The position numbers were made by a program, and so were the translations under genes. From assembly GCA_963695835.1 (NCBI GenBank), contig CAVOHR010000004.1:62001-126000 (forward strand): 64,000 nucleotides of DNA, written 5' to 3'. Positions within the stretch are counted from its first letter, which is position 1. Each line of letters opens with the position of its first letter. The notes under the pieces are model-generated. The model was not told the DNA's origin and made no database searches. It worked only from the letters and a program-made list of their open reading frames with translations. Shown here piece after piece: positions 8,801 through 20,800 of the stretch. The stretch is from VRUE01 sp963695835. GTDB lineage: Bacteria; Actinomycetota; Thermoleophilia; Solirubrobacterales; 70-9.

Positions 8801-11800
8801 GCGACCGGGTGGGTGTCGATCTGGGTGGCGGGCGCGGTGGTGTCGATGCTCCAGGCGAAGCTCGCCGGGGTGGCGTCGTTGCCGGCCGCATCGATCGCCC
8901 GCACTTCGAATTGGTGGGCGCCGTCGCTCAGTTCGGCGTACGCCTTGGGCGAGGCGCAGCTCGCCCAGTCGGCTGCCTGGCCGGAGTCCAGGCGGCACTG
9001 GAACGAAGACACGCCGGAGCCGCCGGGGTCCGATCCTGAGAATTCGAAGGCGGCTGCGGCCGAGGCGCTGAGCGCCGCGGGGTGGGCGCCGAGCAGCGTC
9101 TGCGGGGCGCTTGAGTCCTCGCGGTAGGCGAGCGGCTCCGAGCAGCCCGAGGCGTTGCCCGCCGTCGTGGTCGCGGTGGCGCTGAAGGAGCTGAGCGAGT
9201 CGTCGGCGACGGTGACGGCGATCCCGGCTTGCAGCCCGGCCGCGGTGGCGGTCGCGACCGGGGCGCCGGAGCACTCGGCGCTCTCGTAGAGGCGCACCGT
9301 GGTGCCCGCCGGGGCCGAGCCCACCAGCTTGGGGTTGTTGTCGCTGGCCGGCGAGGCGGGCACGGTGGCGGTGAGCTCGGGGGGCTGCGGGGAGGCGGTG
9401 TCGACTGCGAAGTCGCGCGTCGCGGTCGCCTGGTTGCCGGCCTGATCGGTGGCCCGCACGCGGAAGCTGTGGGGGCCGTCGGAGAGCGGCGGCGCCGGGG
9501 TGTGGGCGCCCGCGCCCGAGCAGGGGCCGAAGGCCGGGGTGCCCGTGTCGATCGAGCACTCGAAGGCGGCGCCCGGCTCGGAGCTGAAGCCGAAGGTCGG
9601 GGTCGGGTCGTTGGTCAGGCCCGCCGGGCCGGAGTCGATCCCGACCGCCGGCGGCGTGGTGTCGACGCTCCAGGCGTGAGAGGCCGGGCTCTGATCGGCG
9701 TTGCCGGCTTTGTCGATCGCCCGGACTTCGAAAGTGTGCGATCCGTCGGCCAGGCCCGTGTACTGCTTCGGCGAGGAGCAGGCAGCCCAGCTGCCGCCGT
9801 CGAGGCGGCACTCGAGCGCGGCGAGGCCCGAGCCGCCCGGGTCGGCGCCGCTGAAGGCGAATTCGGCCGTGGCGACGTTGACCAGGGCAGCGGGGTGGGA
9901 GTCGAGCGTCGTGGTCGGGGCGCTCGAGTCCTCGCGGTAGGCGAGCGGCTCCGAGCAGCCCGAGGTGTTGTCCGCCGCGGTGGTGGAGGTGGCGCGGAAG
10001 TCGGTGGTCGAGTCGTCGGCGACCGAGACGGCGATGCCGGCCTGCAGCCCGGCGGCGGTGCCGGTGGCCAGCGGCGAGCCGGTGCAGTCGGCGTTGGTGT
10101 AGAGCTTCACGGTGGTCCCGGCCGGGGCGGAGCCGAGGATCTTCGGGTTGTTCTCGTTGGCCGGCGAGGCCGGTTCGGTGGCGCTCAGCACCGGGGGCTG
10201 CGGGGAGGCGGTGTCGACTTCGAAGTCGCGCGTCGCCGTGGCCCGGTTGCCGGCCTGATCGGTGGCCCGCACGCGGAAGCTGTGGGGGCCGTCGGGGAGC
10301 GGCGAGGAGGGGGTGTCGGAGGTCGGATCGGAGCAGGGGCCGAAGGCCGGGGTGCCGGTGTCGATCGAGCACTCGAAGGAGGCGCCGGGCTCAGAGCTGA
10401 AGGCGAAGGTCGGGGTCGGATCGTTGGTCAGGCCCGCCGGGCCGGAGTCGACCTGGACCGCGGGGGGCGTGGTGTCGATCGTCCAGTTGAAGGAGGCGGG
10501 AGTCGGGTCGGCGTTGCCGGCCTGGTCGATCGCTTTGACCTCGAAGCTGTGGGCGCCCTCGGCCAGGGCGGCGTATTCGCGGGGCGACGTGCACGGCGTC
10601 CAGTCCTCGGCGTCGCGGCGGCACTCGAAGGAGGCGACGCCGGAGCCACCGGGATCTTCGCCTGCGAATTCGAATTTGGCAGCGGCGCTGCTGGACAAAG
10701 CCAGCGGGTGGGTAGTGATCGTGGTGTTGGCGCCAGCGGTATCAATGCTCCAGCTGAAGCTCGCGGGGCTCGGGTCCGTGTTGCCGGCCTGATCGGTCGC
10801 TTTGACCTCGAACGTATGGGCGCCCTCGCTCAGGCCGCTGTATTGCTGCGGGGAAGTGCAGGGCGCCCAGGCTTCGGCGTCGCGGCGGCACTCGAAGGAG
10901 GCGACGCCGGAGCCGCCCGGGTCCTCGCCGCTGAAGTCGAATTCGGCCGCGGCGGTGTTGGCCAGTGCCGCCGGTTTGCTGTCGATCTGGGTCTCGGGGG
11001 CGCTGGAGTCCTCGACGTAGGTCAACGGCTCCGAGCAGCCCGAGGTGTTTTCAGCGGCGGTGGTGGAGGTGGCGCGGAAGTCGGTGGTCGAGTCGTCGGC
11101 GACCGAGACGGCGATCCCGGCTTGCAGCCCGGCGGCGGTGCCGGTGGCCAGCGGCGAGCCGGTGCAGTCGGCGTTGGTGTAGAGCTTCACGGTGGTCCCG
11201 GCCGGGGCGCTGCCGAGGATCTGCGGGTTGTTCTCGTGGGCCGGCGAGGCGGGAACGGTGGCGCTCAGCACGGGCGCGGCCGGGGCGGCGGTGTCGACTG
11301 CGAAGCCCCGCGTCGCCGTCGCCCGGTTGCCGGCCTGATCGGTGGCCCGCACGCGGAAGCTGTGGGGGCCGTCGGCGAGCGGCGCCGCCGGGGTGTGGGC
11401 GCCCGCGCCCGAGCAGGGGCCGAAGGCCGGGGTGCCCGTGTCGATCGAGCACTCGAAGCTGGCGCCGGGCTCGGAGCTGAAGCCGAAGGTCGGGGTCGGA
11501 TCGTTGGTCAGCCCGGCGGGGCCGGAGTCGATCCCGACCGCCGGCGGCGTCGTGTCGACGCTCCAGGCGAACGCGGCGGCGCTCGGGTCGGCGTTGCCGG
11601 CCTGATCGATCGCGCGGACCTCGAAGGTATGGGCGCCGTCGGCGAGGCCGCTGTACGCCTTGGGCGAGGCGCAGCTCGTCCAGTCGGCTGCCTGGCTGGA
11701 GTCGAGGCGGCATTCGAAGGCGGCCACGCCCGAGCCTCCCGGGTCCGATCCGCTGAACTCGAATTTGGCGCTGGCGGTGCTGGCGAGGGCCGGCGGGCTG

Positions 11801-14800
11801 GAGTCGATCGTCGTGCTGGGGGCCGCGGTGTCCCTGCTCAGCGTCGTCGTCGCGGAGCCGCGGTTGCCGGCGGCGTCGCCGAGGCAGAGGCGCAGGGTGT
11901 TGGCGCCCTCCTGTAGTTGGGCGGCGGTCACGTTGGAGAGGTGTGGAGCGGGCTGGTCGGCGTAGTTGCCGGAGTCGATCACGGTGCCGGCGCTGCAGTC
12001 GGCGCCGCCGACGCGCAGCTCGAAAGCGCCGTTCTCATCGGCGTGCCAGGTGGCTTCGCTCGTCTCCCCAGCTTTCAGCAGAGCTTTGGAGAGCGAGTCG
12101 ATCGTGACTTGGGGGGCGGTCAGGTCGATCGTCCAGCTGAAGCTCGCGGGGCTCGGGTCGGTGTTGCCCGCCTGATCGGTCGCTTTGACCTCGAAGCTGT
12201 GGGCGCCCTCGGCCAGGCCGGCGTATTGCTGGGGGGAAGTGCAGGGCGCCCAGGCGCCGCCGTCGCGGCGGCATTCGAAGGAGGCGATGCCGGAGCCGCT
12301 CGGGTCAGAGCCCGAGAAGGCGAAGTCGGCGGCGGCGCTGTTGGTCAGTGCCGCCGGTTTGGTCTCGATCTGGGTCTCGGGGGCGCTCGAGTCCTCGACG
12401 TAGGTCAACGGCTCCGAGCAGCCCGAGGTGTTTTCAGCGGTGGTGGTGGAGGTGGCGCGGAAGTCGGTGGTCGAGTCGTCGGCGACCGAGACGGCGATGC
12501 CGGCTTCGAGCTCGGCGGCGGTGCCGGTGGCCAGCGGCGAGCCGGTGCAGTCGGCGTTGGTGTAGAGCTTCACGGTGGTCCCGGCCGGGGCGCTGCCGAG
12601 GATCTTCGGGTTGTTCTCGTTGGCCGGCGAGGCCGGTTCGGTGGCGCTCAGCACGGGCGCGGCCGGGGCGGCGGTGTCGACTGCGAAGCCCCGCGTCGCC
12701 GTCGCCTGGTTGCCGGCCTGATCGGTGGCCCGCACGCGGAAGCTGTGGGGGCCGTCGGCGAGCGGCGCCGCCGGGGTGTGGGCGCCCGCGCCCGAGCAGG
12801 GGCCGAAGGCCGGGGTGCCCGTGTCGATCGAGCACTCGAAGCTGGCGCCGGGCTCGGAGCTGAAGCCGAAGGTCGGGGTCGGGTCGTTGGTCAGCCCGGC
12901 GGGGCCGGAGTCGACCTGGACCGCCGGGGGCGTGGTGTCGATCGTCCATTCGAAGCTCGCCGGGCTCTGATCCGCGTTGCCGGCGTTGTCGATCGCCCGC
13001 GCTTCGAACTTGTGGGCGCCGTCGGGCAGGGAGGTGTAGCTCTGGGGCGAAGAGCAGGTGCCCCAGGCAGCGGCTTCGCTGGAGTCGAGGCGGCACTGGA
13101 AGGAGGCGAGACCGGAGCCTCCCGGGTCGGCTCCGCTGAACTCGAATTTGGCGCTGGCGGTGCTGGCGAGGGCGGGCGGGCTGGAGTCGATCGTCGTGCT
13201 GGGGGCCGCGGTGTCCCTGGTCAGGGTCGCCGTCGCCGCGCCGCGGTTGCCGGCGGCGTCGCTGAGGCAGAGGCGCAGGGTGTTGGCGCCCTCGGAGAGC
13301 TGGGCGGCGCTGGCGTCGGAGACGTGGACGGCGGGCTGGGAGCCATAGGCGCCGGAGTCGAGCACGGTGCCCGAGTCGCAGTCGGCGCCGCCGGCGCGCA
13401 GCTGGAAGCTGCCGTTCTCGTCGCCGTGCCAGCTCACTTCGCTCGTCTCCCCCGCCTTCAGCAGGGCCTTGGAGAGCGCGTCGATCGCCGGCTGGGGCGC
13501 GACGGTGTCGACGCTCCATTCGTAGGCGGCCGGGCTGGGGTCGGCGTTGCCGGCCTGGTCGATCGCGCGGACCTCGAACGTATGGGCGCCGTCGGCGAGG
13601 CCGCTGTACGCCTTGGGCGAGGCGCAGGCGGCCCAGTCGGCTGCCTGGCTGGAGTCGAGGCGGCACTGGAAGGCCGCCAGGCCCGAGCCGCCCGGGTCTT
13701 CGCCGCTGAATTCGAATTTGGCCGTGGCGGTGTTGGCGAGGGTGGACGGTTTGGCGGTGATCTGAGTTTGTGGCACTCCCGTGTCGATCGTCCATTCGTA
13801 GGCGGCCGGGCTGGGATCGGCATTGCCGGCCTGATCGATCGCCCGGACCTCGAAGCTGTGGGGGCCGTCGCTCAGGCCGCCGTAGGTGCGGGGGGAGCTG
13901 CACGGGGTCCAGTCTTCGGCGTCGCGGCGGCACTGGAGGGAGCCCAGGCCCGAGCCGCCGGGGTCGGCTCCGCTGAACTCGAATTTGGCGGTGGCGGTGT
14001 TGACCAGCGCCACGGGTTTCGCCGTTATCTGCGTGTCGGGGGCTTTCGTGTCGATGCTCCAGGTGTAGGTCGCGGGGCTTGCGTCCGTGTTGCCCGCCTG
14101 ATCGGTCGCTTTGACCTCGAAGCTGTGGGCGCCCTCGGCCAGGCCGGCGTATTGCTGGGGGGAAGTGCAGGGCGCCCAGGCGCCGCCGTCGCGGCGGCAT
14201 TCGAAGGAGGCGATGCCGGAGCCGGCGCCGTCGTCGCCGGAGAAGGCGAAGTCGGCGGTGGCGCTGCTCGTCAGTGCCGCCGGTTTGGTCTCGATCTGGG
14301 TCTCGGGGGCGCTCGAGTCCTCGACGTAGGTCAACGGCTCCGAGCAGCCCGAGGTGTTTTCAGCGGCGGTGGTGGAGGTGGCGCGGAAGTCGGTGGTCGA
14401 GTCGTCGGCGACCGAGACGGCGATGCCGGCTTCGAGCTCGGCGGCGGTGCCGGTGGCCAGCGGCGAGCCGGTGCAGTCGGCGTTGGTGTAGAGCTTCACG
14501 GTGGTCCCGGCCGGGGCGCTGCCGAGGATCTTCGGGTTGTTGTCGTTGGCCGGCGAGGCGGGAACGGTCGCGCTCAGCTCCGGCGCTGGCGGGGCGGCGG
14601 TGTCGACTGCGAAGTCGCGCGTCGCCGTCGCCTGGTTGCCGGCCTGATCGGTGGCCCGCACGCGGAAGCTGTGGGGGCCGTCGGCGAGCGGCGCCGCCGG
14701 GGTGTGGGCGCCCGCGCCCGAGCAGGGGCCGAAGGCCGGGGTGCCCGTGTCGATCGAGCACTCGAAGCTGGCGCCGGGCTCGGAGCTGAACTCGAAGGTC

Positions 14801-17800
14801 GGGGTCGGGTCGTTGGTCAGCCCGGCGGGGCCGGAGTCGATCCCGACCGCCGGGGGCGTGGTGTCGATCGTCCAGCCGAAGCTCGCGGGGCTCGGGTCGG
14901 TGTTGCCGGCCTGATCGATCGCTTTGACCTCGAAGCTGTGGGCGCCCTCGGCCAGGCCGGCGTACGCCTTGGGCGAGGCGCAACTCGTCCAGTCGGCTGC
15001 CTGGCTGGAGTCGAGGCGGCACTGGAAGGCCGCCAGGCCCGAGCCGCCGGGGTCTTCGCCGCTGAATTCGAATTTGGCCGTGGCGGTGTTGGCGAGGGCC
15101 GTGGGGTTGGCGGTGATCTGGGTCTGGGGAGCGATGGTGTCGATGCTCCATGCGTAGCTGGCGGGCGTCGGCTCGACGTTGCCCGCGACGTCGATCGCCC
15201 GCACTTCGAAGCTGTGGGCGCCCTCGGCCAGGCCGGCGTACGCCTTGGGCGAGGCGCAACTCGTCCAGTCGGCTGCCTGGCTGGAGTCGAGGCGGCACTG
15301 GAAGGCCGCCAGGCCCGAGCCGCCGGGGTCTTCGCCGCTGAATTCGAATTTGGCGGTGGCCGAGGCGCTGAGCGCCGCCGGGCCGGAGTCGATCTGGGTG
15401 ACGGGCGCGGTCGTGTCGACCGTCCAGGCGAACGCGGCGGCGCTCGGGTCGGCGTTGCCGGCCTGGTCGATCGCGCGGACCTCGAAGCTGTGGGCGCCCT
15501 CGGCCAGGGCGCTGTATTGCTGGGGGGAAGTGCAGGGCGCCCAGGCGCCGCCGTCGCGGCGGCATTCGAAGGAGGCGATGCCGGAGCCGGCGCCGTCGTC
15601 GCCGGAGAAGGCGAAGTCGGCGGTGGCGCTGCTCGTCAGTGCCGCTGGCTTGGTCTCGATCGCCGTGTCTGGGGCTTTGCTGTCTATCGTCCAGTTGAAG
15701 ACGGCGGGCGTCGGGTCGGCGTTGCCGGCGATGTCGATCGCGCGGACTTCGAAATCGTGTGGGCCCTCGGCCAGGGCGCTGTAGGAGCGGGGCGACGTGC
15801 ACGACGTCCAGTCCTCGGCGTCGCGGCGGCACTGGAGGGAGCCCAGGCCCGAGCCGCCGGGGTCGGCTCCGCTGAACTCGAATTTGGCCGTGGCGGTGTT
15901 GACCAGCGCCGCGGGTTTCGCCGTTATCTGCGTGTCGGGGGCTTTCGTGTCGATGCTCCAGGTGTAGGTCGCGGGGCTTGCGTCCGTGTTGCCCGCCTGA
16001 TCGGTCGCTTTGACCTCGAAGCTGTGGGCGCCCTCGGCCAGGCCGGCGTATTGCTGCGGCGAGGCGCAGCTCGTCCAGTCGGCTGCCTGGCTGGAGTCGA
16101 GGCGGCATTCGAAGGCGGCCACGCCCGAGCCTCCCGGGTCCGATCCGCTGAACTCGAATTTGGCGCTGGCGGTGCTGGCGAGGGCCGGCGGGCTGGAGTC
16201 GATCGTCGTGCTGGGGGCCGCGGTGTCCCTGCTCAGCGTCGTCGTCGCGGAGCCGCGGTTGCCGGCGGCGTCGCCGAGGCAGAGGCGCAGGGTGTTGGCG
16301 CCCTCCTGTAGTTGGGCGGCGGTCACGTTGGAGAGGTGTGGAGCGGGCTGGTCGGCGTAGTTGCCGGAGTCGATCACGGTGCCGGCGCTGCAGTCGGCGC
16401 CGCCGACGCGCAGCTCGAAAGCGCCGTTCTCATCGGCGTGCCAGGTGGCTTCGCTCGTCTCCCCAGCTTTCAGCAGAGCTTTGGAGAGCGAGTCGATCGT
16501 GACTTGGGGGGCGGTCAGGTCGATCGTCCAGCTGAAGCTCGCGGGGCTCGGGTCGGTGTTGCCCGCCTGATCGGTCGCTTTGACCTCGAAGCTGTGGGCG
16601 CCCTCGGCCAGGCCGGCGTATTGCTGGGGGGAAGTGCAGGGCGCCCAGGCGCCGCCGTCGCGGCGGCATTCGAAGGAGGCGATGCCGGAGCCGCTCGGGT
16701 CAGAGCCCGAGAAGGCGAAGTCGGCGGCGGCGCTGTTGGTCAGTGCCGCCGGTTTGGTCTCGATCTGGGTCTCGGGGGCGCTCAAGTCCTCGACGTAGGT
16801 CAACGGCTCCGAGCAGCCCGAGGTGTTTTCAGCGGTGGTGGTGGAGGTGGCGCGGAAGTCGGTGGTCGAGTCGTCGGCGACCGAGACGGCGATGCCGGCT
16901 TCGAGCTCGGCGGCGGTGCCGGTGGCCAGCGGCGAGCCGGTGCAGTCGGCGTTGGTGTAGAGCTTCACGGTGGTCCCGGCCGGGGCGCTGCCGAGGATCT
17001 TCGGGTTGTTCTCGTTGGCCGGCGAGGCCGGTTCGGTGGCGCTCAGCACGGGCGCGGCCGGGGCGGCGGTGTCGACTGCGAAGCCCCGCGTCGCCGTCGC
17101 CTGGTTGCCGGCCTGATCGGTGGCCCGCACGCGGAAGCTGTGGGGGCCGTCGGCGAGCGGCGCCGCCGGGGTGTGGGCGCCCGCGCCCGAGCAGGGGCCG
17201 AAGGCCGGGGTGCCCGTGTCGATCGAGCACTCGAAGCTGGCGCCGGGCTCGGAGCTGAAGCCGAAGGTCGGGGTCGGGTCGTTGGTCAGCCCGGCGGGGC
17301 CGGAGTCGACCTGGACCGCCGGGGGCGTGGTGTCGATCGTCCATTCGAAGCTCGCCGGGCTCTGATCCGCGTTGCCGGCGTTGTCGATCGCCCGCGCTTC
17401 GAACTTGTGGGCGCCGTCGGGCAGGGAGGTGTAGCTCTGGGGCGAAGAGCAGGTGCCCCAGGCAGCGGCTTCGCTGGAGTCGAGGCGGCACTGGAAGGAG
17501 GCGAGACCGGAGCCTCCCGGGTCGGCTCCGCTGAACTCGAATTTGGCGCTGGCGGTGCTGGCGAGGGCGGGCGGGCTGGAGTCGATCGTCGTGCTGGGGG
17601 CCGCGGTGTCCCTGGTCAGGGTCGCCGTCGCCGCGCCGCGGTTGCCGGCGGCGTCGCTGAGGCAGAGGCGCAGGGTGTTGGCGCCCTCGGAGAGCTGGGC
17701 GGCGCTGGCGTCGGAGACGTGGACGGCGGGCTGGGAGCCATAGGCGCCGGAGTCGAGCACGGTGCCCGAGTCGCAGTCGGCGCCGCCGGCGCGCAGCTGG

Positions 17801-20800
17801 AAGCTGCCGTTCTCGTCGCCGTGCCAGCTCACTTCGCTCGTCTCCCCCGCCTTCAGCAGGGCCTTGGAGAGCGCGTCGATCGCCGGCTGGGGCGCGACGG
17901 TGTCGACGCTCCATTCGTAGGCGGCCGGGCTGGGGTCGGCGTTGCCGGCCTGGTCGATCGCGCGGACCTCGAACGTATGGGCGCCGTCGGCGAGGCCGCT
18001 GTACGCCTTGGGCGAGGCGCAGGCGGCCCAGTCGGCTGCCTGGCTGGAGTCGAGGCGGCACTGGAAGGCCGCCAGGCCCGAGCCGCCCGGGTCTTCGCCG
18101 CTGAATTCGAATTTGGCCGTGGCGGTGTTGACCAGGGCCGCGGGTTTCGCCGTTATCTGCGTGTCGGGGGCTTTCGTGTCGATGCTCCAGGTGTAGGTCG
18201 CGGGGCTTGCGTCGGCGTTGCCGGCCTGGTCGACCGCCCGCACTTCGAAGCTGTGGTTGCCCTCTGCCAGCTCGGCGTATTCCTTTGGCGAGGAGCAGCT
18301 CGCCCAGGCGGCGGCTTCGGTCGAGTCGAGGCGGCATTCGAGGGAGGCGACTCCCGAGCCTCCCGGGTCTTCGCCCGCGAACTCGAATTTGGCGCTGGCG
18401 GTGTTGGCGAGGGCGGTGGGGCTGGAGTCGAGCGCCGTGCCGGGCGCGACGGTGTCGACCGTCCATTCATACGTGGCGAGGCTCGGATCGACGTTGCCCG
18501 CTTGGTCGATCGCCCGCACTTCGAAAGTGTGGGCGCCGTCGGGCAGGGAGGTGTAGCTCTGGGGCGAAGAGCAGGCGGCCCAGGCCGCGGCTTCGCCGGA
18601 GTCGAGGCGGCACTGGAAGGAGGCGAGACCGGAGCCTCCCGGATCCGATCCGCTGAACTCGAATTTGGCGCTGGCGGTGTTGGCGAGGGCCGCTGGCTGG
18701 TCGGTGATCTGGGTGTCGGGAGCTTCCGTATCTACCGTCCATTCGTAGGTGGCCGGGCTGGGATCGGCGTTGCCGGCCTGGTCGATCGCGCGGACCTCGA
18801 AGCTGTGGGGGCCCTCGGCCAGGGCGCTGTATTGCCGCGGCGAGGCGCAGGTGGCCCAGTCGGCTGCCTGGCTGGAGTCGAGGCGGCACTGGAAGGAGGC
18901 GATACCCGAGCCGCCGGGGTCGGCTCCGCTGAAGGCGAAGGAGGCGGCGGCGGTGTTGGCGAGGGCCGCCGGCTGGTCGGTGATCTGGATGTCGGGAGCG
19001 GTGGTGTCGACGCTCCAGCCGAACGAGGCGGGAGTCGGATCGGCGTTGCCGGCCTGGTCGACCGCCCGCACTTCGAAGCTGTGGCTGCCCTCCGCCAGCT
19101 CGGCGTATTCCTTTGGCGAGGAGCAGCTCGCCCAGGCGGCGGCTTCGGTCGAGTCGAGGCGGCATTCGAGGGAGGCGACTCCCGAGCCTCCCGGGTCTTC
19201 GCCCGCGAACTCGAATTCGGCGGCGGCGCTGTTGGCGAGCGCTGCTGGTTTGGCGGTTATCTGGGTCTCCGGCACGGTCGCGTCGACTGCGAAGTCGCGC
19301 GTCGCCGTCGCCTGGTTGCCGGCCTGATCGGTGGCCCGCACGCGGAAGCTGTGGGGGCCGTCGGCGAGCGGCGCCGCCGGGGTGTGGGCGCCCGCGCCCG
19401 AGCAGGGGCCGAAGGCCGGGGTGCCCGTGTCGATCGAGCACTCGAAGCTGGCGCCGGGCTCGGAGCTGAAGCCGAAGGTCGGGGTCGGGTCGTTGGTCAG
19501 CCCGGCGGGGCCGGAGTCGATCCCGACCGCGGGGGGCGTGGTGTCGACGCTCCAGGCGAACGCGGCGGCGCTCTGGTCGGCGTTGCCGGCCTGGTCGATC
19601 GCGCGGACCTCGAAGCTGTGGGCGCCCTCGGCCAGTTCGCTGTAGGAGCGGGGCGACGTGCACGGCGTCCAGTCCTCGGCGTCGCGGCGGCATTCGAAGG
19701 AGGCGACGCCGGAGCCACCGGGATCTTCGCCTGCAAATTCGAATTTGGCAGCGGCGCTGCTGGACAAAGCCAGCGGGTGGGTAGTGATCGTGGTGTTGGC
19801 GCCAGCGGTATCAATGCTCCAGCTGAAGCTCGCGGGGCTCGGGTCGGTGTTGCCGGCCTGATCGATCGCTTTGACCTCGAAGCTGTGGGGGCCCTCGGCC
19901 AGGGCGCTGTATTGCCGCGGCGAGGCGCAGGCGGCCCAGTCGGCTGCCTGGCTGGAGTCGAGGCGGCATTCGAAGGCGGCCACGCCAGAGCCTCCCGGGT
20001 CTTCGCCGCTGAATTCGAATTTGGCCGTGGCGGTGTTGGCGAGGGCCGTGGGTTTGGCGGTGATCTGGGTCTGGGGAGCGATGGTGTCGATGCTCCATGC
20101 GTAGCTGGCGGGCGTCGGCTCGACGTTGCCGGCGACGTCGATCGCGCGGACCTCGAAGCTGTGGGGGCCCTCGGCCAGGGCGCTGTATTGCTGCGGCGAG
20201 GCGCAGGCGGCCCAGTCGGCTGCCTGGCTGGAGTCGAGGCGGCACTGGAAGGAGGCGATACCCGAGCCGCCGGGGTCGGCTCCGCTGAAGGCGAAGGAGG
20301 CGGCGGCGGTGTTGGCGAGGGCCGCCGGCTGGTCGGTGATCTGGGTGTCGGGAGCGGTGGTGTCGACGCTCCAGCCGAACGAGGCGGGAGTCGGATCGGC
20401 GTTGCCGGCCTGGTCGACCGCCCGCACTTCGAAGCTGTGGCTGCCCTCCGCCAGCTCGGCGTATTCCTTTGGCGAGGAGCAGCTCGCCCAGGCGGCGGCT
20501 TCGGTCGAGTCGAGGCGGCATTCGAGGGAGGCGACTCCCGAGCCTCCCGGGTCTTCGCCCGCGAACTCGAATTCGGCGGCGGCGCTGTTGGCGAGCGCTG
20601 CTGGTTTGGCGGTTATCTGGGTCTCCGGCACGGTCGCGTCGACTGCGAAGTCGCGCGTCGCCGTCGCCTGGTTGCCGGCCTGATCGGTGGCCCGCACGCG
20701 GAAGCTGTGGGGGCCGTCGGCGAGCGGCGCCGCCGGGGTGTGGGCGCCCGCGCCCGAGCAGGGGCCGAAGGCCGGGGTGCCCGTGTCGATCGAGCACTCG

